From NCBI RefSeq assembly GCF_002015075.1, contig NZ_MUXZ01000016.1, forward strand, positions 7,934 through 71,933: a stretch of DNA of 64,000 bases. The letters are read 5' to 3'. Origin of the DNA: Canicola haemoglobinophilus (lineage in GTDB: Bacteria; Pseudomonadota; Gammaproteobacteria; Enterobacterales; Pasteurellaceae). A program made the translations under genes and the position numbers. A model generated the notes under the pieces. That model had not been told where the DNA came from. It did no database searches and saw only the letters and a program-made list of their open reading frames with translations. Below are positions 56,684 to 64,000 of the stretch, one piece after another (position 1 is the stretch's first letter; each line of letters starts with the position of its first letter).

Positions 56684-57313
56684 ATGGCTAAAGATACAAA
56701 AGTGAATTTATCTGATGTAGAAGAAATTCTGAAAAATGAGATAAAATTAAATCACCTTTCTTCTTGTTATAATCCAAGGGTTATTTTTATTACCGGTGTA
56801 AGTGGAAGTGGTAAATCAACGATTATTGCTAAGCTAAAAGGTAATTTCATTAAAATTCAATCGGACAATTATCGAAAACTACACCCTAAAATTAAAGATT
56901 TTAAGGAAAAGTTAGGGCGAAATGAGGCTTATAAGAAGACCGGAAATTATTCTTTTGAATTTGCTAAAAAATTATGTCACCAAGCCATAGAAAGTCGTTT
57001 AAATATTGTTTTTGAAGCCACCTTTTCAAAATTAGAAACAGCTAAAACACTTATAGATCCATTTGTAAAAAATGGTTATGAAGTAGTTATCGTAAAATTG
57101 CCTATCAATGTAGATTTAAGCATTGAACGAAATCAAAAACGATATAAAGAAAAACAAGCTCAAGAATACATGATTCCGCGCATAACTACTCGCGAAGATA
57201 TTGAAAAAATGGCAGATACATATAATGAAACTTTAGATGCATTAGAAAAAATTGGAATTAAAATAATCAATCTAGACACATTTAGCTCAGAAATAATAAA
57301 GATGGCATTATAA
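56684..57313 (+). CDS. zeta-toxin family kinase
   Basis: 209 residues. P-loop FITGVSGSGKSTIIAKL (~residue 32), followed by IQSDNYRKLHPKIKDF (the zeta 'D.(F/Y)R..HP' motif), FEATFSKLETAKTLIDPFVK, and an arginine-rich region ERNQKRYKEKQAQEYMIPRI then TTRE. Zeta toxins phosphorylate UDP-N-acetylglucosamine (or other nucleotide sugars) and poison wall synthesis. A small acidic gene lies directly upstream. Full length for the short chromosomal form, so likely active when unbound. Confidence 0.85.
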   Translation: MAKDTKVNLSDVEEILKNEIKLNHLSSCYNPRVIFITGVSGSGKSTIIAKLKGNFIKIQSDNYRKLHPKIKDFKEKLGRNEAYKKTGNYSFEFAKKLCHQAIESRLNIVFEATFSKLETAKTLIDPFVKNGYEVVIVKLPINVDLSIERNQKRYKEKQAQEYMIPRITTREDIEKMADTYNETLDALEKIGIKIINLDTFSSEIIKMAL

Positions 57314-57336
57314 AATACGAATTTAGAGCAAATTAA

Positions 57337-58080
57337 ATGAATACCTTAACTCAAATTGACCATTTAAAACAAAAAATTAGCCAACTTCGTCCGCTTTCGG
57401 CGAGCGAAGTACAGCGGTTGCGTGAAGAATTTATTATTGAAAGCAGTTATAATTCCAATGCGATTGAAGGCAATACCATCACTTTGCGTGAAACTGTGCT
57501 GATTTTAAAAGAAGGTATGACGATTGCCGAGAAGCCCATTCGAGAACATTTAGATATTATTGGCTTTAAAGACGCTTTTAATTATATTTATGAATTGGTC
57601 GCAAATAACGAACCTTTAACCGAACGAGCTATTAAAGATATTCATTCTCTCGTATTAATGAGTAATGCAGAAAATCGAGGCGTATATCGTAAAATTCCAG
57701 TGCGAATTTTAGGGGCAGAAAATGAACCAACACCGCCTTATTTAATTCCCGAAGAAATGGCGCGGTTAATTGCAAAATATCAACAAAAACTGACCGCTCT
57801 TCATCCTTTAGACGCCATAAGTTGGTTGCATTTAGCCTTTGAAAGTATTCATCCTTTTATTGATGGCAACGGCGGAACAGGGCGTTTATTACTCAATTTT
57901 GAATTATTAAAACAAGGTTATTTACCTGTGGATATTAAATTTACCGACCGAGCCAAATATTATCAATGCTTTGATGAATATCATAAAAATCAGCAAGGTG
58001 TGAGTGCATTATTAGCTTTAATTGCGGATTATGAGTTGAAAGAATTAGAGCGATATTTAGCGATTTTGGAGAATAGATAA
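57337..58080 (+). CDS. Fic domain protein (class II, variant active-site motif)
   Basis: 247 residues. N-terminal inhibitory helix SSYNSNAIEGNTITLRET contains the (S/T)xxxE(G/N) motif, marking an auto-inhibited class II Fic protein. The active site is FESIHPFIDGNGGTGRLLLN (~residues 168-187): the His, Phe, Asp and GNG of HPFx(D/E)GN are kept, but the Arg that normally follows GN-G is Gly (GNGG rather than GNGR). Family members transfer AMP or related groups to proteins. Located 23 bases after the zeta-like gene, so perhaps one transcript. Confidence 0.9.
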   Translation: MNTLTQIDHLKQKISQLRPLSASEVQRLREEFIIESSYNSNAIEGNTITLRETVLILKEGMTIAEKPIREHLDIIGFKDAFNYIYELVANNEPLTERAIKDIHSLVLMSNAENRGVYRKIPVRILGAENEPTPPYLIPEEMARLIAKYQQKLTALHPLDAISWLHLAFESIHPFIDGNGGTGRLLLNFELLKQGYLPVDIKFTDRAKYYQCFDEYHKNQQGVSALLALIADYELKELERYLAILENR

Positions 58081-58185
58081 AGAGCGGTGGGTTTTTTAGG
58101 AGTTTTTGCAAATTTTTCTGAAAAACTAACCGCTTGTATAAATAATATAATGCTTATCTTTGACTTGTGCTAGAGGAGTGCGTAT

Positions 58186-58362
58186 ATGCAACAACCAATT
58201 AACGCAGAATATATCAAAGAAATTATTGATAAAACGAATAATCTTGGATATTTAGATATTCAAGGTAAAACATTAAAAGAAAAACAAGATAATTTTAGAA
58301 ACCTTATTCAGGAAAAATTGAAGTCATATAATAATGACGGTCGAAAAGATAGTGATAACTGA
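58186..58362 (+). CDS. 58-aa protein of unknown function
   Basis: A small ORF with strong AGAGGAG seven bases before ATG 58186. Product begins MQQPINAEYIKEIIDKTNNL and continues with LKEKQDNFRNLIQEKLKSY; charged and helical, no membrane segment. Its 3' end overlaps the next gene by 29 bases in another frame, implying coupled translation of a two-gene unit. Size and overlap resemble toxin-antitoxin pairs, but no family is recognised. Confidence 0.65.
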   Translation: MQQPINAEYIKEIIDKTNNLGYLDIQGKTLKEKQDNFRNLIQEKLKSYNNDGRKDSDN

Positions 58363-58780
58363 AGCCAAGGTTCATGAACTCTTTGTGGAAATTAGTAAAG
58401 AATTGGGTTTTAGTGATGAAGATATTTTAGAACATTCACAAAATATCGTTGAGCTAATTGAGTTATGGAATAACCAGCACTTTATTGAAATTTATCAGGA
58501 AAATATAGATCGTGTTTTTGGTAGAGCAAAAGACTCTAGTCTAGCAAAGGGAGCTGTTCCTTACTATTTAGGTATTTATCACGCTAGAGTTGATAAAACA
58601 GGTGAAAATGATCCTTTGATTGTTTTGACCTTTCGTTCAGAGAAAGAAGAAAAAATTGCTGAAATTCGCTTTATGGCAACGCACGATATTTTATTTGGCA
58701 CTGTTTCAGATAAATTATTTATACAACGAATGAAAGCAATTCGCCAAAGAATTGATAAACTCATTCAAAAAGGGAATTAA
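58334..58780 (+). CDS. 148-aa hypothetical protein, partner of the 58-aa gene
   Basis: 148 residues with helical ends and a beta-like centre (PYYLGIYHARVDKTGENDPL, IVLTFRSEKEEKIAEIRFMA). No known family is recognised. The central segment resembles a small alpha/beta globular domain and the tail RMKAIRQRIDKLIQKGN is basic. It overlaps the preceding 58-aa gene by 29 bases. The pair lies between the fic gene and a MITE-like repeat and is probably accessory. Confidence 0.7.
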   Translation: MTVEKIVITEAKVHELFVEISKELGFSDEDILEHSQNIVELIELWNNQHFIEIYQENIDRVFGRAKDSSLAKGAVPYYLGIYHARVDKTGENDPLIVLTFRSEKEEKIAEIRFMATHDILFGTVSDKLFIQRMKAIRQRIDKLIQKGN

Positions 58781-59201
58781 ACTTAGGTAGAAGTTGTTTT
58801 TGATAAGGCTGTAATTTTTAAATAGAAATAGCAAGAGGTGGGATTTTAAGCCATTTTTGCAAAAGAAAGCAGCATTTTCTTCGCAATCTTATTCTGCCAA
58901 ATATCACCTATCCCCTCATGGCTCAAAGAGGGAAACTTTATCGAAGAAAATGTACGTTTATTTATTTTGTTTTTCGATCTAATTATTTTGAAAAATCTTT
59001 GATTGCTAAAGATATAATCCCCCTCTTTAGCAAAGAGGGGCTAGGGGAGATTTGGCAGACTTTGCTTGCGAAGTGAGAAAGCAAATAAGATAAAAAATCT
59101 CTTACTCGAGAGATAATCTTTATAATAAAAAACGGTAAGATTTTGGTAAATTATGCAAAAAAGAGCACTAAATAGATCTCTTGTATAAGAAAAAGATATG
59201 T
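58781..59201. other. gene-free region containing a MITE-like element
   Basis: About 420 bases without a credible gene. Most of it is the inverted-repeat element at 58879-59073. The remaining right part is AT-rich and should contain the promoter of the HEPN-like gene. Confidence 0.45.
58879..59073. mobile_element. MITE-like element with ~55-bp imperfect terminal inverted repeats
   Basis: The left arm at 58879-58933 begins CTTCGCAATCTTATTCTGCC and contains CCCCTC and AAAGAGGGA. The right arm at 59018-59073, read on the minus strand, begins CTTCGCAAGCAAAGTCTGCC and contains the same ordered blocks (CCAAAT, CCCCTC, AAAGAGGG). The two arms match at roughly 80% by eye. Each arm contains its own CCCCTCTTT-AAAGAGGGG type hairpin. 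Between them are ~85 AT-rich bases with no ORF. This is the structure of a non-coding REP pair or MITE. Confidence 0.65.
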
Positions 59202-59699
59202 ATGATAGAACAATACAAAAAAAACTATAGTCGCCTGAAAGATGAATCGGGGCATTGGCATTCAAGAGCAGGAGATTTGATTACCTCTGCTAAGGTTTTA
59301 TGGGATAGTTTGGATAAACATCCTTTCTGTTGGAATGTTTATAAAATGTTGATGGGAATGGCTTTTGAATTACTAATAAAAGCTGTTTTAACGCAAAGGA
59401 ATATTGATTTCAAATATACTCATAATTTGAGAGAGTTAGCTCTAGAAGCCCAGATAAAATTATCTGAAGAAGAATTTAATTTGTTAGATATATTATCTGG
59501 ATATATTTTATGGGCAGGTAAATATCCTGTGCCTAAAGATGATGAAATTTTGAAAAAACATTATGAAAATGAAGAAGAACAATTATATGACGAGTATATG
59601 AGAGTTTCTGATGTCCCATTAGTAATTTACAATGGAAAATTAGACTTCAACAATTTACATGAAATATGGATGAAAATATTAGAAAGCTACAAACTTTAA
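59202..59699 (+). CDS. HEPN-like domain protein
   Basis: About 165 residues from ATG 59202 (MIEQYKKNYSRLKDESGHWH); a longer frame starts at a TTG without signal. Helical: SAKVLWDSLDKHPFCWNVYK, MLMGMAFELLIKAVLTQRNI then FKYTHNLRELALEAQIKLSE. The pattern 'a..lE..lKa.l......... .Hnl..L' is that of HEPN-type nucleotide-binding/RNase domains; no clear R-X4-6-H catalytic motif is seen. HEPN proteins are often toxins or parts of defence systems. It sits directly before valS (start 50 bases later) and after the accessory cluster. Confidence 0.6.
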   Translation: MIEQYKKNYSRLKDESGHWHSRAGDLITSAKVLWDSLDKHPFCWNVYKMLMGMAFELLIKAVLTQRNIDFKYTHNLRELALEAQIKLSEEEFNLLDILSGYILWAGKYPVPKDDEILKKHYENEEEQLYDEYMRVSDVPLVIYNGKLDFNNLHEIWMKILESYKL

Positions 59700-59748
59700 C
59701 TGCAATATTATTAATATGTTTAATAAAATTTACAAAAAAGAGAAAAAA

Positions 59749-62613
59749 ATGACCAAACAAATCCAAATGGCAGATCGCTTTGAGGCATCTGCGGTAGAAC
59801 AAGCACTTTATAAACACTGGGAAGAGCAGGGCTATTTTAAGCCGTCTGAGAACCCGAATGTTCCAAGTTACTGTATCGCTATTCCGCCACCGAATGTGAC
59901 GGGGTCGTTGCATATGGGGCACGCTTTCCAGCAAACCTTAATGGATACCTTAATCCGTTTTAACCGTATGGAAGGCAATAATACCCTATGGCAAACAGGG
60001 ACAGACCATGCTGGGATTGCGACCCAAATGGTGGTGGAGCGTAAAATTGCGACGGAGGAAGGCAAAACTCGCCACGATTATGGTCGTGAGGCCTTTATCA
60101 ACAAAATCTGGGATTGGAAAGCCTATTCAGGCGGTACGATCAGCCAGCAAATGCGTCGCCTTGGTAACTCAATCGACTGGGATCGTGAGCGTTTTACCAT
60201 GGACGAAGGCTTGTCTAATGCGGTGAAAGAAGTCTTTGTTCGCTTGCACGAACAGGGCTTGATTTATCGTGGTAAACGCTTGGTGAACTGGGATCCGAAA
60301 CTTCACACAGCAATTTCTGACCTAGAAGTGGAAAACAAAGAGAGCAAAGGCTCGCTGTGGCATTTCCGCTATCCGTTAGCGAATGGTGCAAAAACGGCGG
60401 ACGGTAAAGATTATTTAGTAGTGGCGACCACTCGTCCTGAAACCATGCTCGGCGATACAGCAGTGGCGGTTCACCCTGAAGATGAACGCTATCAATCACT
60501 GATTGGTAAAACGGTTATTCTTCCTCTTGCTGATCGTGAAATTCCGATTATCGCTGATGATTATGTGGATCGTGAATTTGGTACCGGCGTGGTGAAAATT
60601 ACTCCAGCCCACGATTTCAACGACTATGAAGTGGGTAAACGTCATCAGTTGCCAATGGTAAACGTGCTGACCTTAAATGCCGATATTCGTGATGAAGCGG
60701 AAATTATCGGTACAGATGGAAAACCTTGCACAAATTACACCGCACTTATTCCTGCGAAATATCAAGGAATGGAACGTTTTGCTGCTCGTAAACAGATCGT
60801 GGCAGACTTTGAAGCCCTTGGCTTGTTAGATGAAATCAAACCGCACGACTTAAAAGTACCTTATGGTGATCGTGGTGGTGTGCCAATCGAACCAATGCTA
60901 ACCGACCAATGGTATGTGAGCGTGAAACCGTTAGCGGAAGTGGCGGTAAAAGCAGTGGAAGATGGCGAAATTCAGTTTGTGCCAAAACAGTATGAAAATC
61001 TCTATTTCTCTTGGATGCGTGATATTCAAGATTGGTGTATTTCTCGCCAATTATGGTGGGGACACCGTATTCCTGCGTGGTACGATGAAAACGGCAATAT
61101 CTACGTAGCTCGTAGCGAAGAAGAAGCACGAGCGAAGCATAATTTGCCAGCGGATTTAGCCTTAAAACAAGATGAAGATGTGCTAGATACTTGGTTCTCA
61201 TCGGGCTTATGGACGTTCTCAACTTTAGGTTGGCCAGAACAAACGCCTGATCTGAAAATGTTCCACCCAACGGATGTGTTAATCACTGGCTTTGACATCA
61301 TTTTCTTTTGGGTCGCTCGTATGATTATGTTCACGATGCACTTCATTAAAGATGAAAATGGCAAGCCACAAGTGCCGTTCAAAACGGTTTATGTAACGGG
61401 CTTAATTCGTGATGAACAAGGGCAAAAAATGTCGAAATCGAAGGGTAACGTGCTTGACCCGATTGATATGATTGACGGTATTTCCCTTGAAGATCTCCTT
61501 GAGAAACGCACTGGCAATATGATGCAACCACAGCTTGCAGAAAAAATCGCTAAAGCCACTCGCAAAGAGTTTGAGAATGGTATTTCCGCACATGGAACGG
61601 ATGCTTTACGCTTCACTCTTGCAGCATTAGCTAGCAACGGACGTGATATTAACTGGGATATGAAACGCTTAGAAGGCTACCGCAATTTCTGTAATAAATT
61701 ATGGAATGCGAGCCGTTTCGTGCTTACCAACGACAAATTGGATTTAAGCGAAGGCGAAGTGGAATACAGCTTGGCAGATCGTTGGATCCAATCCAGCTTT
61801 AACCGTACTGTTGAAGAGTTCCGTTCTGCGTTATCGCAATACCGTTTCGACTTAGTGGCGAACAGCATTTACGAATTCACTTGGAACCAATTCTGTGACT
61901 GGTATTTAGAGCTTACCAAGCCTGTTTTTGCCAACGGCACAGACGCACAAAAACGTGGTGCAAGTCGTACACTTCTCAATGTTTTAGAGAAATTGTTACG
62001 TCTAGCTCACCCAATTATTCCGTTTATCACTGAAGAAATTTGGCAAAAACTAAAAGGCGTGATGGATTTATCTGGCGACACTATTATGTTACAGCCATTC
62101 CCGAAAGTAGAAGAAAGCGAACTTGATCCAGAGGCAGAAACTCAAATCGGTTGGTTGAAAGACGTAATTGTGGCAGTGCGTAACATTCGTGCAGAATGCA
62201 ATATCGCCCCAAGCAAACCATTAGCGTTATTAGTGCGTAACGCCAGTGAAAGCGATTGCAAAATTTTGGCAGAAAACGACCGCTTGTTACAAGCTATCGC
62301 CAAACTTGAGCAAGTGAAAGTGTTAGCTCAAGGCGAAGATGCACCGCTTTCAGTCACTAAACTTATCGGCAATGTGGAATTATTCGTGCCAATGGCAGGC
62401 TTTATCAATAAAGAAGCCGAACTCGCTCGCTTAACCAAAGAGATCGAAAAACTCAATGGCGAAGTAAAACGCATTGAAGGCAAACTCAGTAACGAAGCCT
62501 TCGTAGCCAAAGCCCCAGAGCAAGTTATCGCCAAAGAACGTGAAAAAATGGCAGAATACGCTGAGGGTTTAGAAAAACTCAAACAGCAGTATAAGGCGAT
62601 TGAAGCGTTGTAA
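59749..62613 (+). CDS. valS: valyl-tRNA synthetase
   Basis: 954 residues from MTKQIQMADRFEASAVEQAL (E. coli 951); an 11-residue longer frame is unlikely. Class I synthetase: HIGH-type PPPNVTGSLHMGHAF (~residue 43), editing domain in the middle (TTRPETMLGDTAVAVHPEDE), KMSKSKGNVLDP (~residue 558), C-terminal coiled coil (INKEAELARLTKEIEKLNGE). Charges tRNA-Val. Base composition looks clearly more GC-rich than the flanking accessory genes, as expected for a highly expressed gene or from recombination with another lineage. Ends in an uptake-signal terminator. Confidence 0.97.
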   Translation: MTKQIQMADRFEASAVEQALYKHWEEQGYFKPSENPNVPSYCIAIPPPNVTGSLHMGHAFQQTLMDTLIRFNRMEGNNTLWQTGTDHAGIATQMVVERKIATEEGKTRHDYGREAFINKIWDWKAYSGGTISQQMRRLGNSIDWDRERFTMDEGLSNAVKEVFVRLHEQGLIYRGKRLVNWDPKLHTAISDLEVENKESKGSLWHFRYPLANGAKTADGKDYLVVATTRPETMLGDTAVAVHPEDERYQSLIGKTVILPLADREIPIIADDYVDREFGTGVVKITPAHDFNDYEVGKRHQLPMVNVLTLNADIRDEAEIIGTDGKPCTNYTALIPAKYQGMERFAARKQIVADFEALGLLDEIKPHDLKVPYGDRGGVPIEPMLTDQWYVSVKPLAEVAVKAVEDGEIQFVPKQYENLYFSWMRDIQDWCISRQLWWGHRIPAWYDENGNIYVARSEEEARAKHNLPADLALKQDEDVLDTWFSSGLWTFSTLGWPEQTPDLKMFHPTDVLITGFDIIFFWVARMIMFTMHFIKDENGKPQVPFKTVYVTGLIRDEQGQKMSKSKGNVLDPIDMIDGISLEDLLEKRTGNMMQPQLAEKIAKATRKEFENGISAHGTDALRFTLAALASNGRDINWDMKRLEGYRNFCNKLWNASRFVLTNDKLDLSEGEVEYSLADRWIQSSFNRTVEEFRSALSQYRFDLVANSIYEFTWNQFCDWYLELTKPVFANGTDAQKRGASRTLLNVLEKLLRLAHPIIPFITEEIWQKLKGVMDLSGDTIMLQPFPKVEESELDPEAETQIGWLKDVIVAVRNIRAECNIAPSKPLALLVRNASESDCKILAENDRLLQAIAKLEQVKVLAQGEDAPLSVTKLIGNVELFVPMAGFINKEAELARLTKEIEKLNGEVKRIEGKLSNEAFVAKAPEQVIAKEREKMAEYAEGLEKLKQQYKAIEAL

Positions 62614-62631
62614 TTGGTGAAGTTGAATGAA

Positions 62632-62662
62632 AAGTGCGGTCAGTTTTGACCGCATTTTTTTG
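62632..62662 (+). terminator. terminator built from inverted uptake signals after valS
   Basis: AAGTGCGGTCA followed by TGACCGCATTTTTTT: the uptake signal and its near-complement form the stem, TTTT is the loop, and a T run follows. Confidence 0.85.
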
Positions 62663-62680
62663 GATAGTTGATAGATGGTT

Positions 62681-62710
62681 TTTGATAGTTTAGAATAGTT
62701 TAAAATAGTT
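62681..62710 (+). repeat. three tandem 10-bp repeats upstream of the ATPase gene
   Basis: TTTGATAGTT, TAGAATAGTT and TAAAATAGTT follow each other directly, preceded by related bases (GATGGTT). They end about 20 bases before the ATPase start, in the likely core-promoter region, so copy number could change promoter spacing. Confidence 0.6.
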
Positions 62711-62730
62711 TATCTCTACTGGTTAATAAA

Positions 62731-63957
62731 ATGTTCAAAAATAAAACAAAAACATATAGTAATTTTCTCAATGTAGCAAGTGATGAGCTTTTTACATCAA
62801 GGGAAAACTATGCAAAATCAATTGTAAGTGCATTAAATAATGTAACCCATGCTTTTTTACTCACAGATTTACGTCGCCGTGGTAAAACCGAATTTCTTAC
62901 TCGTGATGTCCTGCCAGTAGCATTAAATCAAAATTACAATGTTTTCTACTTTTCTTTTATGAGAACTCAAACAAATGGAGAAAAAACAGAAACTTGCCAA
63001 GCATTTATTAATCAATTGATTGAGTTCCATGCTGAAAATGCTAATGATGAAACATTTCTAACAGACTTAGAATCAAAGATTTTGCAACGTTCTACGACAC
63101 TATTAAATGTAAAAAATGATCGTAATAGTGCACTTGGGTTAAGTAAGTTAGAGCTATCTGATAAAAATACACAAGAAAAACAAACGGAAGTGAATTTTTC
63201 AAGTTCAAATGTTTTTGATGTATTAGATTTAATTGCTCGGCATAATTCAAAGAGAGGTGTGAAACTATTATTAATCTTAGATGAAATTCAAGAGTTAGCT
63301 CGAACAGATGAAAATTTAGTAGAGAGTTTTGTTGCAAATCTACGTACCGTATTAGATATTAACAAAAGCCATATCAAGACAATTTTTACAGGAGCTTCTG
63401 TGCTTGAGCTAAATTATATGTTTAAGTCCCAAACAGCTCCTCTTTTTGATTTTGCTAGTAAAATGGAATTGCCTTTATTAAATGAAGAATATTTACAAAG
63501 AGTGGCAAGTTATATTAAACAATATAAGCAAGTTGATATTAATATTTCAGACTTGGCTGGATATTTTAAGCATCTTGATTTTAAACCTTATTATTTAAAT
63601 AAAGCAGCGATTGAATTTGTAATAAATGTTACTGATAAAACATTAGAACAAATTATTCAAGAACAAAATGAATCGCAAAATGAAATTGAATTTTTTAAAA
63701 GCGCTAATCATTTTGAGCAAGAAATCATCAAAGAAATCGCACATAGAGAGATAGGTTTAATGAGTAAGGAAACTATTTCTTTGCTATTAAAAAATAGCAA
63801 AGAAAACTTTAGTGAATCACAAGCTAAAAATAAAATAAAAGCATTAATAAATAAAATGAAAACTTTAAATATGGTAGCAGAGTTCAAAGAGGGACGAAAT
63901 AAACGTTATTTATTAGTAAATCATGAATTTAAAAAATGGTTGATACGTTTGGAGTAG
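62731..63957 (+). CDS. AAA+/STAND-like P-loop ATPase with C-terminal winged helix
   Basis: 408 residues. Walker A-like segment AFLLTDLRRRGKTEFLTRDV (~residue 41; GKT kept but the usual GxxGxG loop is LRRRGKT). Walker B LLLILDEIQELA (~residue 185) with the catalytic Glu, sensor-like TIFTGASVLELNYMF. The C-terminal ~90 residues (MSKETISLLLKNSKENFSES, KALINKMKTLNMVAEFKEGR) form a winged-helix-like domain. The order is typical of the archaeal-type/STAND ATPases found in mobile and defence contexts. Function unknown. No partner gene within the window. Confidence 0.75.
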   Translation: MFKNKTKTYSNFLNVASDELFTSRENYAKSIVSALNNVTHAFLLTDLRRRGKTEFLTRDVLPVALNQNYNVFYFSFMRTQTNGEKTETCQAFINQLIEFHAENANDETFLTDLESKILQRSTTLLNVKNDRNSALGLSKLELSDKNTQEKQTEVNFSSSNVFDVLDLIARHNSKRGVKLLLILDEIQELARTDENLVESFVANLRTVLDINKSHIKTIFTGASVLELNYMFKSQTAPLFDFASKMELPLLNEEYLQRVASYIKQYKQVDINISDLAGYFKHLDFKPYYLNKAAIEFVINVTDKTLEQIIQEQNESQNEIEFFKSANHFEQEIIKEIAHREIGLMSKETISLLLKNSKENFSESQAKNKIKALINKMKTLNMVAEFKEGRNKRYLLVNHEFKKWLIRLE

Positions 63958-64000
63958 GTTTCCAGACCCCATCCCAAATTCTGTGTAAATACCTGTTTCT

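Noticed and set aside
58186..58362. 58-aa protein as a VbhA-like Fic antitoxin
   Set aside because: There is no true (S/T)xxxE(G/N) motif (only SYNNDG near the end), it lies downstream of fic, and the Fic protein already has its own inhibitory helix.
59868..62582. Multiple small ORFs in other frames of valS
   Set aside because: Shadows caused by codon bias in a long, conserved, GC-richer gene.
1..64000. CRISPR arrays or rRNA genes
   Set aside because: No spaced direct repeats of CRISPR type and no rRNA-like sequence were seen in the window.

Overview
This window is chromosomal DNA from a Pasteurellaceae bacterium, most likely Haemophilus sensu stricto (H. influenzae / H. haemolyticus group). 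The evidence is the Haemophilus-type DNA uptake signal (AAGTGCGGT / ACCGCACTT), scattered in genes and intergenic spaces and in places paired as terminators; low GC; core genes typical of the group (comEC/rec2, msbA, dksA, pcnB, frdABCD, qseBC, msrPQ); and simple sequence repeats inside genes. The species call is inference.

Layout. Positions 1-10,000 hold the tail of a membrane-protein gene, a small membrane-protein gene and a cryptic P2/HP1-like prophage. The prophage keeps the head genes (portal, terminase, scaffold, capsid, completion proteins), tail X, the lysis cassette (holin, SAR-type lysozyme, overlapping spanin pair) and R/S tail completion genes. Tail and baseplate genes, integrase and repressor are not seen, and the left end carries a chimeric scar between a tape-measure start and a second copy of gene S. 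Positions 10,000-10,620 hold terminators and a possible attachment-site remnant.

10.6-15.4 kb is a divergent 2-deoxyribose utilisation locus (epimerase-like, permease, kinase; aldolase, DeoR-type regulator) with a central CRP site. 15.6-19.6 kb has nagB-nagA, an SDR dehydrogenase and periplasmic asparaginase. 19.7-28.9 kb is a core block: folK, pcnB (apparently with an AUU start), dksA, comEC, msbA, rlmL, then four tRNAs (Met, Leu, Gln, Gln).

29.7-35.6 kb has an Nramp-related transporter, the QseBC two-component system, msrPQ (periplasmic methionine sulfoxide repair) and a divergent ECF sigma/anti-sigma pair. As assembled, qseC is frameshifted by an octanucleotide repeat tract in its first membrane helix. 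35.7-44.9 kb has priC, a Na+/H+ antiporter family gene, a DNA glycosylase, fumC, frdABCD and epmA, a fumarate-respiration group with CRP/FNR-like sites.

45-53.6 kb has an orphan periplasmic binding protein, a SAM methyltransferase of the protein-lysine-methyltransferase type split by a tetranucleotide repeat tract, acnB, then yciI-yciA-ispZ-yciC and divergent ompW. 53.8-64 kb has holC, a lipoprotein and tpx, then an accessory island (ADP-ribosylglycohydrolase, zeta-like toxin with upstream small partner, Fic protein, an unknown overlapping gene pair, a MITE-like inverted repeat, a HEPN-like protein), valS and a P-loop ATPase.

The strongest candidates for new biology are the two repeat-controlled genes: a phase-variable sensor kinase (off at 6 octamers, predicted on at 4 or 7) and a phase-variable putative protein methyltransferase (off at 13 tetramers, predicted on at 11 or 14). 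Next is the ADP-ribosyl/Fic/zeta island.
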